Source: Rhodamnia argentea (taxonomy: Eukaryota > Streptophyta > Magnoliopsida > Myrtales > Myrtaceae). From it: a DNA stretch of 64,000 bases. The notes beneath the pieces are model-generated. The model saw only the letters and a list, made by a program, of their open reading frames with translations. It did no database searches and was not told the origin of the DNA. Shown in pieces: positions 13,567-24,829 of the stretch. Every line of letters begins with the position of its first letter. The stretch's first letter is position 1. The stretch is from assembly GCF_020921035.1 (NCBI RefSeq), contig NC_063151.1, positions 33,858,934 to 33,922,933 on the forward strand, in the 5' to 3' direction. The translations under genes were made by a program, and so were the position numbers.

Positions 13567-14145
13567 AAAAAAAATTGAAATCTAATGTATTGATACCAAT
13601 TTAGTTATAAACTTTTTGTATTGATATCAATTCAGTTATCTGTTAAATTTTGATCGAAAATTGTTGGCATGAAAACCACCCGTCCTACATAATATAACCA
13701 ATGCCGACGTGAACAAATTTTTAATATTTTGTCATTTTTTAGTTTCTTTTTTTTTTCCTTTTCCATTGTGGTTGACGCTCGCCTAGGCCATCACTAGCTG
13801 CAAGCGAGGGCTGCTAGGGCTGACACCTTGCCTAAGGGACCCCTTGCTAGATCCGACGAGAGCTCAACCCTAGCGGCCCTTGCCCACGGTTGGCAATGGC
13901 CTGGGCGAGGGTTGCGACCTTCGCCAATCATAATGATTAAAAAAAAATAGAAACACATGAAAAATTATAAAGTTTGTTAACGTCAGCACCGATCGTGCCA
14001 TGTAGGACAATCGATCTTTATGTCAGCGATTTCCAACTAAAATTAACTTGATTGACTGAATTAGTACCGAAACAAAAAATTTAGGATTAAATTGGTCAAA
14101 TCAAAAGATTTAGAATCAAGTTGGTGTCAATATATTAGATTTATG
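13567..14145. repeat. Long-TIR element with GC-rich core, copy 1
   Basis: The outer arms are inverted repeats: TATTGATACCAATT with TTGATCGAAAATTGTTGGC on the left, and TCAGCGATTTCCAACTAAAAT with TTGGTGTCAATATATTAGA on the right. They flank a pyrimidine tract and a GC-rich core (about 13770-13920) with GAGGGCTGCTAGGGC and CGAGGGTTGCGACC. The same architecture recurs at about 22790-23466 and 60690-61378. It has no coding capacity, so it is probably a non-autonomous DNA element (a Mutator-like MITE is one guess). Confidence 0.7.
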
Positions 14146-15105
14146 GCTTTTTTAGCATTTTTTTTTCCTATAGCGTCTGGTCAATCCATTAATCGCGAGG
14201 GCTTAGTGAAGGGACGACATCATGTGCCAATGCTGTTTTCTTCTAGGTTGGAAATTTCTATCAAAAAAGAAAAGTGTGGGACTGCTTGGATAATATCAGC
14301 ATGTGACGGATACGAGCCTTCCGATTCCACTCTCGAGTCTCGACATAATTACGGCCAGTCCGGTCCGGTCCATCCCACCAATATGAAACGTGCCCTAAAA
14401 ATGTTCTCTGTGTAATGAAAGCATGAATCTCACAGATACTTTACCTATGACGATGCTTCATAAATGACCAAGCATGCGACTTTTATTCCTCTCTTTCTTA
14501 AATGTTGTGCAAATACGGATTAACTAATGTGAAAATAGTGACAATGCATATTATGAGAAGTTGAATATGGATGGGATAGTCTTAAGTAAAGAAAATTTGT
14601 CCAGTCAAAACATTATAGATCTTGTCTAACTAAAAATTAAATAAAAGAAAACCCTAGTCGGTCTTTCTTTATATAGAACGCGTCCAAAATTTAGAGTCGA
14701 GGGGCATTCTAATTTAAATAATAGGTCCAAAATCATTTAACTTATGACCTTATAATACCAAATTTTAAAGAAAACATCTTTTCTTATCTCTAGATGTATG
14801 GTGAACTCGTAAGTATAAGATAGATAACTAATCATTTACGCGAGTTCATATCAGTGCATGTGATCATTGTCGAAGTTTTAGAATCACAAAACAGTAATGA
14901 CAGGATATTTGATGTGATGAAGTTTACATTTTGAGAATCGCGAATTGCAAGCATCGAATTTTGTCACCGCATAAGAAATTATACAGCTTATATACGGCAT
15001 ACATATATTAGATGCTTTGAATCCGTCATCTCAAGATTTTAGGAAAAGAAAAAAGAAATAGAAAATTGAGAAATAAAAAGCATAAGAAAGGATTAAAGAA
15101 AAAAC
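14146..15105. other. AT-rich intergenic DNA without recognised features
   Basis: Only short, codon-poor open frames occur here, such as one at 14092-14415 with no family resemblance. I see no gene or clear repeat boundary. Confidence 0.5.
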
Positions 15106-15850
15106 CCTCGTTTTATTATATTTCAGGGTTATTACCAACAAAAATCCAAAGTTGGTACATGTGACAAGTGTATCCAAAACTAATTTTTTTACTGTAAAAA
15201 ATATCAAACTGGTACACATGTAACGAATTTACCATTTATAGGTTTTCATTAAATTTTACCATCAAATTGCCGAGTTGGATGATAAATTGCAGTTGACGGA
15301 TGTATTAATTTGAGATTTTTACCCTCCTTTTACTACAAGTATACTAGCTTGGAGTTTTTTGTGGTATTAACCCAATTTATTGAAAAAAAATTCATCACAA
15401 ATATATCACTTTAGGATTTTTTGTGGTCAAAAAATTAGTTTGAAATAAATCTGTCACATGAATACCAGCTTGGGATTTTTTTTTTGTATTCAAAAAATTA
15501 ATTTGAGGTATATTTATCATAAGTGTAAAAGTTTGGATTTTTTCATGATATTAACCCCATTTTATAGGAACTAACAGTAAAAAAAAATCTCAAACTTCAG
15601 CATCCACCATAATTATATCCAAATTTGTTTTGCCTCATAAAAAACATCCTCAACTTTTATTTTTGTCCCAAGTATGCCGGTCTAATACAAAAAAAAAAAA
15701 AATCCAACTTTAACATTTGTCCCAATTATATCCAAAACTTTTTTTGTTTAGTAAAAATCCTCAATTTTCACTTTTGTCTCGGTTCTACCACTGTTAACTT
15801 TCCGTATAAAATCACTATTAGTTAATCCTATGTGACTTTTCACGTTGTTA
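15106..15850. repeat. Tandem/inverted 'GGTACAC...ATTTACC' element array
   Basis: Units of about 40-60 bp repeat the phrases AAACTGGTACACATGT, AATTTACC and GGATTTTTTGTGGT in alternating orientations. A related variant follows (ATCCTCAACTTTTATTTTTGTCCCA-like phrases, about 15600-15800). No protein coding is visible. This family recurs at 16440-16990, 27645-28100, 28618-28800, 30478-30680 and 47845-48190. Confidence 0.7.
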
Positions 15851-16139
15851 ATGAATTATACTTAAGTAAAGCTGACACAAAAAAACCTCCAACTTCTCTT
15901 CTGCTTCCCCTACACATTGTCGAGATATAGAGCCACTCAAGACAGCGCTTTTTGGATTTTCTCCAACACTCAATAGCCCAAAGAATGGCTGAATGTGGAG
16001 ATCTGGTTATTCGGACGAACGATTTAAAATCTCGTCGTTCTTGAGGTTTGACATTTCCAAATTTTGAAGATTTATTGGTAAATTCGGTGAGAAAATTCGA
16101 GTCACGTAGGATTAATTAATGGTAATTATGGACTAAAGG

Positions 16140-16990
16140 CTGATGCTAGTAAAATTAGGACAAATGTAAAAGTTTGAGATTTTTTATATGATAAAAAAAA
16201 AGTTTTGGATATAATTGAGATATATACGAAAGTTGGAGACTTTTTGGGTATTAGACAGATAGAATTGAAACAAAAATAAAAATGAAAAGCTTTTTTTAGA
16301 CAATTTTTTTTTATATAATTAAGTTGAGGATTTTTTTGGGTATTAGGCTTTTATTATAGATGGAGAGAGATATACGTGTGAGAGGGAAGAACTAGTCAAT
16401 GAAAAAGGCTTAAATTGAGAGACTTTGATACTAGGAGGGTTAATGCCATGAAAAGCTCTAATATGATATATTTATGATAAATTTACTCCAAACTATTTTT
16501 TTGACCACCAAAAAACTTCAAACTGGTACACTTATGATAAATTTATCCTAAACTATTTTTGTCACCACAATAAATTCCAAATTGATACGCTTGTGATAAA
16601 TTTACCCTATATTATTTTTTTGACCATAAAAAACTCAAACTAATATACATATGATATTTTTACCCCAAACTAATGCATCTGTGATAAATTAACCCTTCGT
16701 TGATTTTTGTTAAATTGAGTTAATGCCATGAAAAATCTCAAATTGATACATTTGTGATAAACAGAGAGTAAAAACCCTAAATCAATACACCCTCAACTAC
16801 CACGTGTCGTCTAACTCAATAATTTGACGGTAAAATTTAACAAAACTAACATATGGTAAATTTATCATAGATGCACCAGTTTAGGATAAATTTGTCATAA
16901 ATATACCAATTTAAGATTTTTTATGGTCAAAAAATAGTTATGAGTAAATTTATCATAAGTGTACTGGTTTGGAGATTTTTTATGATATTA
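16140..16990. repeat. Second array of 'GGTACAC...ATTTACC' units
   Basis: Left-arm units read AAACTGGTACACTTATGATAAATTTA and right-arm units read the complement (TAAATTTATCATAAGTGTACTGG-like, about 16855-16985). The arrangement is head-to-head. GTTAATGCCATGAAAA phrases mark several unit ends. It is non-coding. Confidence 0.7.
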
Positions 16991-17459
16991 ACTTTTGATA
17001 CGAATTATTTTGAATTGTATTTTCTTTCAAAAATAAAAATAGAAATAAAATATTTAATAATAAAAAGAATTCAAACACAAATAAAATAGAATAAATAAAA
17101 ATCCAATAAATTAAGATATTGAAAATATATGAAAATATTTTCATCAAGTCATCATGCTAAAGACATAAATAGCCATAGATAATTATGAGATGCGATCCTT
17201 TCGAATGGGTTAAGATAATTCTTATTGTTAGTTGGAGATAATTAAGGTGGTAGGGACGCTTCATTAAATATTTTACTAATATGTTTTGTATATTTTATTG
17301 ACCTATGATAAAAAGCGAGGCTAAATATGAAAAGCACATAAAAGCACATCCCTTTAGTGTCCCTAAATGTAGTAACATTTAGATGAATCATTATTTCGAT
17401 TTCTCATTGATTATTTCGATGTTTTTTATTTCATCTCAACTTCCTCAAATGTGTCAATC
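16991..17459. other. AT-rich spacer, nothing recognised
   Basis: This is AT-rich DNA (about 17000-17460) with no open frame of note and no clear repeat unit. Confidence 0.5.
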
Positions 17460-17880
17460 AAAGTGGGGTTGAGCATAATGGATCGACCAAACCAAGAATT
17501 GCCAACCGACCGATTTGGTTCAATTTCCAGTTCCATAGAATTGAAACCGATTAAAGTCGGTCCGGTTCTTAGTTCTAAGGGGGACCAAACCAGACCGAAT
17601 AATATTTTTTTCTAAAAGAAATTTCCTAAATGTAAACGTAAACCTAAATATAAGATGCTCAATATGACTTTTAGGTTTAGAAAAAACGTGATGCTATTGA
17701 CGAGAAGTTGTGCAGTGAATGTGTTGTTAATGATAAATCACGAAAAAAACATGACCGATCTAATGATTGGATCACTCGGGAATCAGACCGAACCAATCGC
17801 TTTGGTCCGATTCCAGGGTGGGAACATATTGAACTGGGAATCGATGACCCCTAAATTAAAAATGGTTTCATTGTGCATTT
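17460..17880. repeat. Inverted repeat with 'GACCGATTTGGTTC' phrases
   Basis: The left side has ACCGACCGATTTGGTTCAATTTCC with GAATTGAAACCG. The right side has CGGGAATCAGACCGAACC with TTTGGTCCGATTCCAGG. These are loosely inverted relative to each other. The open frame at 17655-18035 is a by-product with no family resemblance. It is probably a short non-autonomous element. Confidence 0.45.
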
Positions 17881-18034
17881 TTTGTTTTATAATTTCAAGA
17901 ACTTTAAAGAGACCAAAACACCCCTCCGGAAAAGCCAATTCCATAGTCCCGAAACACTTCCATACTACTTCTCCATCTTTATTTTGTTCTCGATCTCAGG
18001 AGATACACGTGTCTTTCTTTCTTACGCATATTTA

Positions 18035-18425
18035 GAGTATTAAACAGGTGGGTTAGGCCGGGTCAAATTGGTTTGACCCATATTGATTCATTTTCATGCA
18101 ATGCAATTTTTTTTTTCAATGACTCATACTTGACCCGACCAATACCCAGCACATACCTGACCCATATTACTTAAACATTTTTATATTTAACCAAATCATG
18201 AAATATTTATTTATTATATTTTGTTAAAAAAAATCATATTGCTAAAATAATTTCATGCAATAGAAATTTAACGAAATTTTTTATTTTTTAGTTTTCTAAA
18301 AAATAAATAAATAATCAATTAATAAATGGGTTGGGCTTGTCTAGCTAAATGGGTTGTAAATGGGTACCCACATATAATTAGGCTAACCCGTTAACAACCC
18401 ATTTTGTAGAATTTAATTGACACCT
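18035..18425. repeat. Element ending in 'TTGACACCTCT', copy 1
   Basis: It starts near ACAGGTGGGTTAGGCCGGGTCAAATTGG and ends near AACCCATTTTGTAGAATTTAATTGACACCTCTATC. GGGTCAAAT and TTTGACCCA stretches are inverted within it. Relatives are at 23915-24300 (also ending TTTGACACCTCTAAC) and 28915-29090. Confidence 0.55.
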
Positions 18426-19010
18426 CTATCTAGCCCTCGGGCCCCGCGGGGAACTAGAGAGGCTCCCTCCATTGCGCTAGGTATGTCCGAACATCACAAG
18501 ATCAAAGTCGAAATGAGATCCTCTACTCCCCGCTAGCATCTCCATTTAGCGCCTCGCTCATTCCAATCATAAGACTACACGAATAACGGTCATTCTATAA
18601 CTACGAAAAATTGTAATTGCAGTCGACATTTGTTGAGATACCAAGAGCGATACAGAGCAAGATAAAGATTCGATATCTGTCGGTGTGGATCTCGCTTGAT
18701 TTTTAAGACATCGACGGCACTTTAAACAAGCCCCCGGCAACGAACCAACCCCTAGCGAGCATATACTAGAATTATCAAGACTTTGCGAGTCGATTGATGT
18801 TGATGGAAACAAAATTCAAAGTTCAACACCCCGATGTTGCCGTTCGATTTCTGCATATATAAGTTACTTCGAATGCAAGGTAAGGTCGTGAGAGCCGACA
18901 TGATGGGAAAAGAATTCAAAACGCTCCACCCCCAAAAGATGCAGGCGAGCAAAAGCCAGGAAGAAAATCAAGATTAGATGGCTTTACCCAGTCAACTTTC
19001 TGTTTCCTTT
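18426..19010. other. Upstream region of the PP2C gene, no gene seen
   Basis: This is mixed-composition DNA with short, overlapping open frames on both strands and no recognisable product. A TTGACT (W-box-like) core lies on the minus strand at 18990-18995. Confidence 0.4.
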
Positions 19011-19028
19011 TAGGGCAAACTTTGAACC

Positions 19029-19078
19029 GGCCAATGGAGAAGCCGAAACGAAGTGAAACGCCGAAACCTCATTATAAA
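19029..19078 (+). promoter_or_regulatory. CCAAT box and TATA box of the PP2C gene
   Basis: CCAAT lies at about 19030-19034 and TATAAA at 19073-19078. Transcription would be expected to start near 19105, leaving a leader of about 300 nt before the ATG at 19412. The spacing is as usual for plant promoters. Function is inferred. Confidence 0.45.
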
Positions 19079-19411
19079 ACAACGTTTTTTTGCCAACTCC
19101 CAGGGGCAACGACCGCTTCCTTAGCTTTGAAGTTTTCAAGAGACCTTGGACTTTGTTCATCTCCGTCTTTTGTCCAAGTGATCCGCCGAAAGTCCGAAAG
19201 TTTACTAATTCCGTTGACCCGATCCTCGTCCTTTTCATCCACCCTTTTGCAAATTGTATTCGAGACTTTTAATGTTCTTCGCTGGTTTGGAGACACCATC
19301 ACCTCTCATGCAGTTTCGCAAATCAAGCCGTGCATGATTTCCACAGCGGGTCTCTCTTCGTTATTCCCATGCAAGGTCGCGAGCTTCCCGATCCTATGGA
19401 CGTGAGTGACG

Positions 19412-22361
19412 ATGATTGATCTGCATGAGCTTCTGTGGGGCTTCTCGATTGTCTCGCTCGTGCTCTTCTCAATCCAAAGGCTCCGGAGCCTGATGATGTC
19501 GGTTGCCGTCGGGCACGATCCTTTGGCGTTCTCGCCGTCTCCCCGTCCCCTGTCAACGTTGGCCAAGGTTCTCACGGGGCGGAGAGGGCTGTCCCCGGTT
19601 TCTCCGAGCTTCCTGCCCGAAACCGTAGAAAGCCTACCTTCCGCAAAGGGAGAGATATCAATCCTTGGCAACAGGAGCGCCGATAGAGAAGGCCAAACCT
19701 CCGGCACCAAATTGGACGATTCACACGACGAATCATGTCCAGCGAAATATGATAATTTGTTCGCGGATGAGCGGTGTAGAGAGGTGCGTGAAAAAGGTTT
19801 GCACGATGAACGTCCACACGAGATTAATTCTGAGGCCATGTCAGATGTCCCAGCTTCATCGGCGAAGAAAGTGATTGCCAGCGAAAAGGCAAGTGCTAAC
19901 ATGCTCAGGAAGAGGCCTGCGAGGCTTATTTTGCCGGAGAATTTCCCGGTTCTCGAATTCGGCTGTGAAAGGTTGAAGAAGAGAGAGAACAAGGAGTTTG
20001 AGGTTGAGGGAAGAGATTACTGTTTGGTTAGCAAGAGAGGGAAGAGAGACGTGATGGAGGATAGCTATGGAGTCATGGTCGATGTCGCCGGAGATCCCAA
20101 GCAGGTAGGGTTTTTAAATCTATCCGTGGGCATCTGTTCTTTTTATTTAATGTTTTTGCTAATTAATCATGATTCATTATTTTGATAGTAATTATACTGG
20201 CTTCGCTATATCGGTGACCATCCTTATTTCGTAATCAGTCTTCCAATTCTCGTTCATCACAAACCATAACCCTACCCAGTTATTGTCGACCTTTTCGAAG
20301 TCGGTGGTAAGAAACCATGAATCATGGATAGTCTTGGATTCTTCACTGGTACAAAATGATTTAAGCAGAAGAGTTCTTGTCGAGGATGATGCAAATTCTA
20401 TCGCCACACTGGCGAATGGATTCGTCATTCCTAGGTGTTGATCAGTATTTTGGACAATTGGGTTCGGTGTTAACAAGTTCCTAAACTTTCCTAAATTTAG
20501 TATCTTGTAGCATCTAGCACAAAAGTTCCCGGCACGGAGCAGATGATGATTAGTCTGCTCATTCCTGCCTTGACCATGCTGTTTTCCGTGAGATCAATTT
20601 CAATCTGTGGATCAGGGCTTAATCCTGTTGTATTGATTATTCAACTTCAGAGCTTATTATTTGTGCGTGCATACGAAGTGCTATACTTTCCGACACTATA
20701 ATTCCTCTCATTCGCAGGCATTTTTCGCTGTGATAGACGGACACGGAGGCCGAACCGCGGCTGATTACGTCGCCGAAAACCTAGGAAACAACATCCTCAG
20801 AGAAGCCGAAACCGTGGGAAAGGAAAGAGGTTCTCCAGAAGAGGCCATTCGCGAGGGCTACTTGGTCACGGACAAGGAGTTTCTTAGTCAGGTAAGCCGT
20901 CTGCCTCAGGAAATAACGTAAAGAAATAGTGATGAGTTTCATGGATCGTGCATGTGCTTCTGGAAATTTCAAACAGGGACTAAACAAATAGAGGGTCGAC
21001 TTAGTTGATTGAAGACGTTAAATTGCTTGGAAAACCTAGCAAAACCTAGATGGAATTCTGACCATGAGACCTGGTCGCTTTGTTTTGCCTTACGTGCTTT
21101 CTGTTTGATAAATCTCCAATAGACAGGCGTGACGTTTTGAGGTAGATGAACTTGAATATGATGTCTCTTAAGCAAATATATTCAAAGCACGATTCACCCC
21201 AAATCTCGCTATATTATATATACCTTTGCTCAACAACCCAAAAGTCGTCTATATGATTTCTTGGACTTTTGAGCGAGTCGGGTCGAGCTGTCTTCGAGTT
21301 ACTTGAATTCGACTCCTCCTAATAACCATACTCCACGCGGACTTTGGCTCTTCCTTACAAAACGGAGTCGAGCCGGGCTCGAACACACTGTATAGTTCGG
21401 TCAGTGAAGACGGATAGCTAGATAAATGATGCTCGACCGAGCTTTGAGTGAGCACGGATTGTCGAGTTGAACGTGCCCCCTTTGAGTCTGGATAGTATAT
21501 CTGACTTTTGGTTGTTGGCCAAACTAGATCTTACTTGTAATCATTCCAACGCCTTCAATTTGGTTTTACTAAGGGATTGCCATAGCTGATACAGTTTGAT
21601 AACAGCCAAAAGGATTCACATAATTGCAGGGTGTAGCTAGTGGAGCTTGTGCAGCTAGTGTGCTGCTGAAGGATGGGCGTTTCCACGTAGCAAATGTAGG
21701 TGATTGTAGAGTAGTCCTGTGTAGGAACGGAGTAGCCAACGCATTGACCAGAGACCACCGGGTTAGCCGAGAAGACGAGCGCCTCCGCATCGAGAACTCG
21801 GCAAGTCGTCTTTGCAACTTCAGAGCTCGATTGGATTCTTCACTAGTCCACGGACGAGGGTCGGACATCTAATGAAGGATCAATAATTTTTGCAGGGTGG
21901 CTTCGTACATAGCCGCAACGGGGTGTGGAGAGTTCATGGTTCTCTAACAATTTCTAGAGCGATCGGGGACTTGCATTTGAAAGAATGGGTAATTTCCGAG
22001 CCGGAGATTAAGACGTGCCGGATAACACCGGATTGCAAGTTCCTCATCATGGCTTCGGATGGATTGTGGGACAAGGTAATATTAAGTATCAAAGACATTC
22101 TGCTTCATATGGTTAAAAAGAAAGTGACTTAATCTGATGCAATTAAGCTTAAAAGGTTATGACCACACCAGGGGAACCTTGAATCTCGGTTCAATGGTCT
22201 CGTTTTGTTTACAGGTCAGTGATCAAGGGGCAGTTGATTTGGTGTCCAAACAGGGCAACTTGCAAGAATCTTGTAAGAAGCTCGTGGAATTAGCTTGTTC
22301 CAAGGGCAGCATGGATGACATAACTGTGATGCTCATCAATCTTCAGAACTTCTGCTCCTGA
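19412..22361 (+). CDS. Protein phosphatase 2C, clade B (AP2C-like)
   Basis: A metal-dependent Ser/Thr phosphatase; clade-B members dephosphorylate MAP kinases in stress and wound signalling. Exons: 19412-20104, 20718-20891, 21630-21800, 21896-22075 and 22215-22361 (stop TGA). All join in phase 0, giving 454 aa. Motifs: [12 protein letters not shown] in exon 1; VIDGHGG at the start of exon 2; [10 protein letters not shown] and [35 protein letters not shown]; and [10 protein letters not shown] at the C-terminus. The Asp residues that bind metal in the family are present. RKRPARLIL (about 166-174) fits the basic-x-L-x-L kinase-interaction motif of AP2C proteins. An in-frame ATG at 19496 ([14 protein letters not shown]) resembles how I recall Arabidopsis AP2C1 beginning, so the true protein may be 426 aa. 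The third intron (21801-21895) starts with GC rather than GT. Confidence 0.9.
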
Positions 22362-22789
22362 TGGCTGCTTTCTGCACAAATTAAAATGTCGAATCCGCGC
22401 CAAGCTGGAGGATGCTAAATCCCGAACATGTCTTCAGCCCGGAAGGACCGGACAAAACGTCACGCACCTCTCGAGTCGCGGGAGCAATACCCCTTGATCA
22501 GTTCTGCAAGTGGCAGCGGGCTTTAAGTGTATATACCTGGAGTTCTATACTTTGAAGAATGCTAGATCGCACTGCAAATCAGGAGTAGATTCACTCACAT
22601 GCCTTCCGCAGAGAACTTACAGATGCAAATTAAAGTGGATTTCACATTCCTTTCGTTACTTCATTTGTTATCATTCTCTTGCCATTTAAGCGTGCCCCAT
22701 CTGTGGCATTTGTACTTGGAATGATATTTTCTTTTTCTATAGTATCCAATTCTAATCCTCAAATAGGGGGAAAAAACTATTAAGAAAGT
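22362..22789. other. 3' flank of the PP2C gene
   Basis: This is the probable 3' UTR and downstream DNA. I recognised no gene in it. Confidence 0.5.
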
Positions 22790-23466
22790 TCTAAACGTCT
22801 TGTATTGGTACCAATTCAATCCTAAACCTTTGAATTGAACCAATTCAATCCAACCTTTTTGCATTAGTACCAATTGAGTTCATCCAGTCAATTTTGATGG
22901 GAAATCGTTGACGTGGACGCCGTCCTTCCCATGTGACGTGGCCAGCATGCACATGAACATTTTTAATGATTTTTTCAAATTTTCACAAGTATTTTGGTTC
23001 TTTTTTCGCTTTTCTTTTCTTTTCCGTCCTTTTATTGTTGGTTGAACTTTTCTGTGCTTTACTTCTTTCTTTCTTTTTCGGCTATTGGCCGGCAAGGCCG
23101 CCGGCCTACCCCCACCAGCCTTGGGCGAGGGTATCATGACCCTCGCTTGGTATAGGCAAGGCTGCAAAGCCCAAATTGAGCACCCTCGCACGGATCGGGG
23201 GCGAGAGTTTTGCTGCCCTTGCCTCAACTAGCAAGGGTCGGCCAATCCACAAAATGAATAAGAAAAAAAGCACAAAAAAGAAAAGAAAAACAAAAAAAAA
23301 TCATAAAAAAAAATGTTAAGAATAATTAAGATATTATTGAAAATATCCATGATCAAAATTGACAGGATGGACTCCATTGGCACCAATATAAAAAAAAAAA
23401 TTATCACTGAATTGGTTCAATTAAAAGGTTTAGAGCCAAATTGGTACCAATGCAATAGATTTAGTG
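22790..23466. repeat. Long-TIR element with GC-rich core, copy 2
   Basis: Outer arms: TTGTATTGGTACCAATTC at the left and TTGGTACCAATGCAATAGA at the right, which are inverted. Inside are GTCAATTTTGATGGGAAATCG (left) and CATGATCAAAATTGACAGG (right). The core (about 23070-23230) is GC-rich, with GGGCGAGGGTATCATGACC and GCGAGAGTTTTGCTGCCC. The structure matches the copies at 13567 and 60690. The open frame on the minus strand here is not a gene. Confidence 0.75.
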
Positions 23467-23914
23467 ATAGGCAAAATATATCGTGTAGGAAAATAACATT
23501 TAGTGAGAGTAATAAACCCACTTAACCGTTCGACCGATAAAAATATAAATATAACCGTGTAGATACCTATAGAGATGGATGGAGGGTAGCAAGTCGACCA
23601 AAGATGTGCTCCTATCGGCATTGTTGGCCTTATTCATCTCAAGTTCATAGAGAAAATTCTCCTTTTCCGATATCCAAAAGGGCAAAAAGAGATTGCGGGT
23701 GAGCGTGAGGACGCGAAAAATCCAAAATTTTGTGCGCCAGCCCTAATGACTTGACCTTTATTATTATCCTATGCATGGAAAGAAGCCTCATCACTGGTAG
23801 ATTCCTGTATTTAATAAGACGATGCTCTTGAATTGAAGTTAACCAACCACAGACGCGCAAGTTTCCAGATGTCTTTATCCTAATGTAGACTCGGCCAGAG
23901 AAGGCTATAATCAG
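23467..23914. other. Unassigned intergenic DNA
   Basis: Only short overlapping open frames without family resemblance occur here. Confidence 0.4.
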
Positions 23915-24300
23915 AGGTGACAAAACGAATTTAAAACCCACATTCGACCCATATTTCATGATGGTAGATCATAAATAAATTCTTTAAGTTTTCAAAGTGG
24001 ATCATGAACAAATTACTTAGAAACTCAATAAGCCCTAAATAAATTTCAAATAGATCATCAATGATTAGCTAAGAAAACTATAAATAAAAATTAGCGATAC
24101 ATGCATCTTTAAAAAATGTATAAGAAGAAATTTTCTCTAAATTATAAAAATATTTTAACAATATAGATCGAGTTAGATATGAATTAATAGATTTTTATAG
24201 CATGAAAATGGATCAAAATGAATTAAGTAGATCAAGATGAATCGGACCATATTCGACCCGATCTAAATCGAGACTGATCCACCCGTTTGACACCTCTAAC
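23915..24300. repeat. Element ending in 'TTGACACCTCT', copy 2
   Basis: It begins near AATCAGAGGTGACAAAACG and ends near CCGTTTGACACCTCTAAC, so the termini AGAGGTG and CACCTCT are inverted. ATTCGACCC phrases occur near both ends. It is non-coding. Confidence 0.55.
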
Positions 24301-24829
24301 TCACCAGTTGGATCATGGAAGGACTAGACTGCTATTCAGTTCAAGTTTTCAGTTCCTCTTCCTCAATGAGTGAACAGATACAGAGGAGATAATTGACCAA
24401 ACAGAGAAAATACGTACAGTGTGAAGTCCGCTTCTAGTCTGGGGCAGTGTAGACCGTACAGCAAAGTTTAACGACTGCTCCAATGAACTAACCGCCTCAT
24501 GCTTAGCAACCGAAAGAAAAAAGAAGCTACTTCATTATGTCCTATTCCCGGTTAACTCATCAAGTAACTATTCAACTGGGACAACAGCTAATCCTCTCGC
24601 TGCTCCATGTTCTCAGGTTTGTAAATGATAGTTGACAGTTTAGGACTCGATATACGAGAAAGGTAAAAACATGCCAGCAAAGGCCAACTCGACCAAAAAG
24701 ATCATAAGCCCTAAACTCTACTTCACGAGGACCCGGCGATAGCTTAGTTATGAGATTATTCTCACCAATGACTTCCACAGACAGACATCCACACGTAACA
24801 GAATCATCAATTTGGACGTCTACCACCTT
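24301..24829. other. Convergent 3' flanks, NUP50 side
   Basis: This lies downstream of the NUP50 stop on the minus strand and probably holds its 3' UTR. I see no gene. Confidence 0.45.

Noticed and set aside
17655-18035. 126-aa plus-strand open frame
   Set aside because: Lies in an inverted repeat and has no family resemblance.
19306-19992. 228-aa minus-strand open frame
   Set aside because: Antisense of the PP2C first exon.
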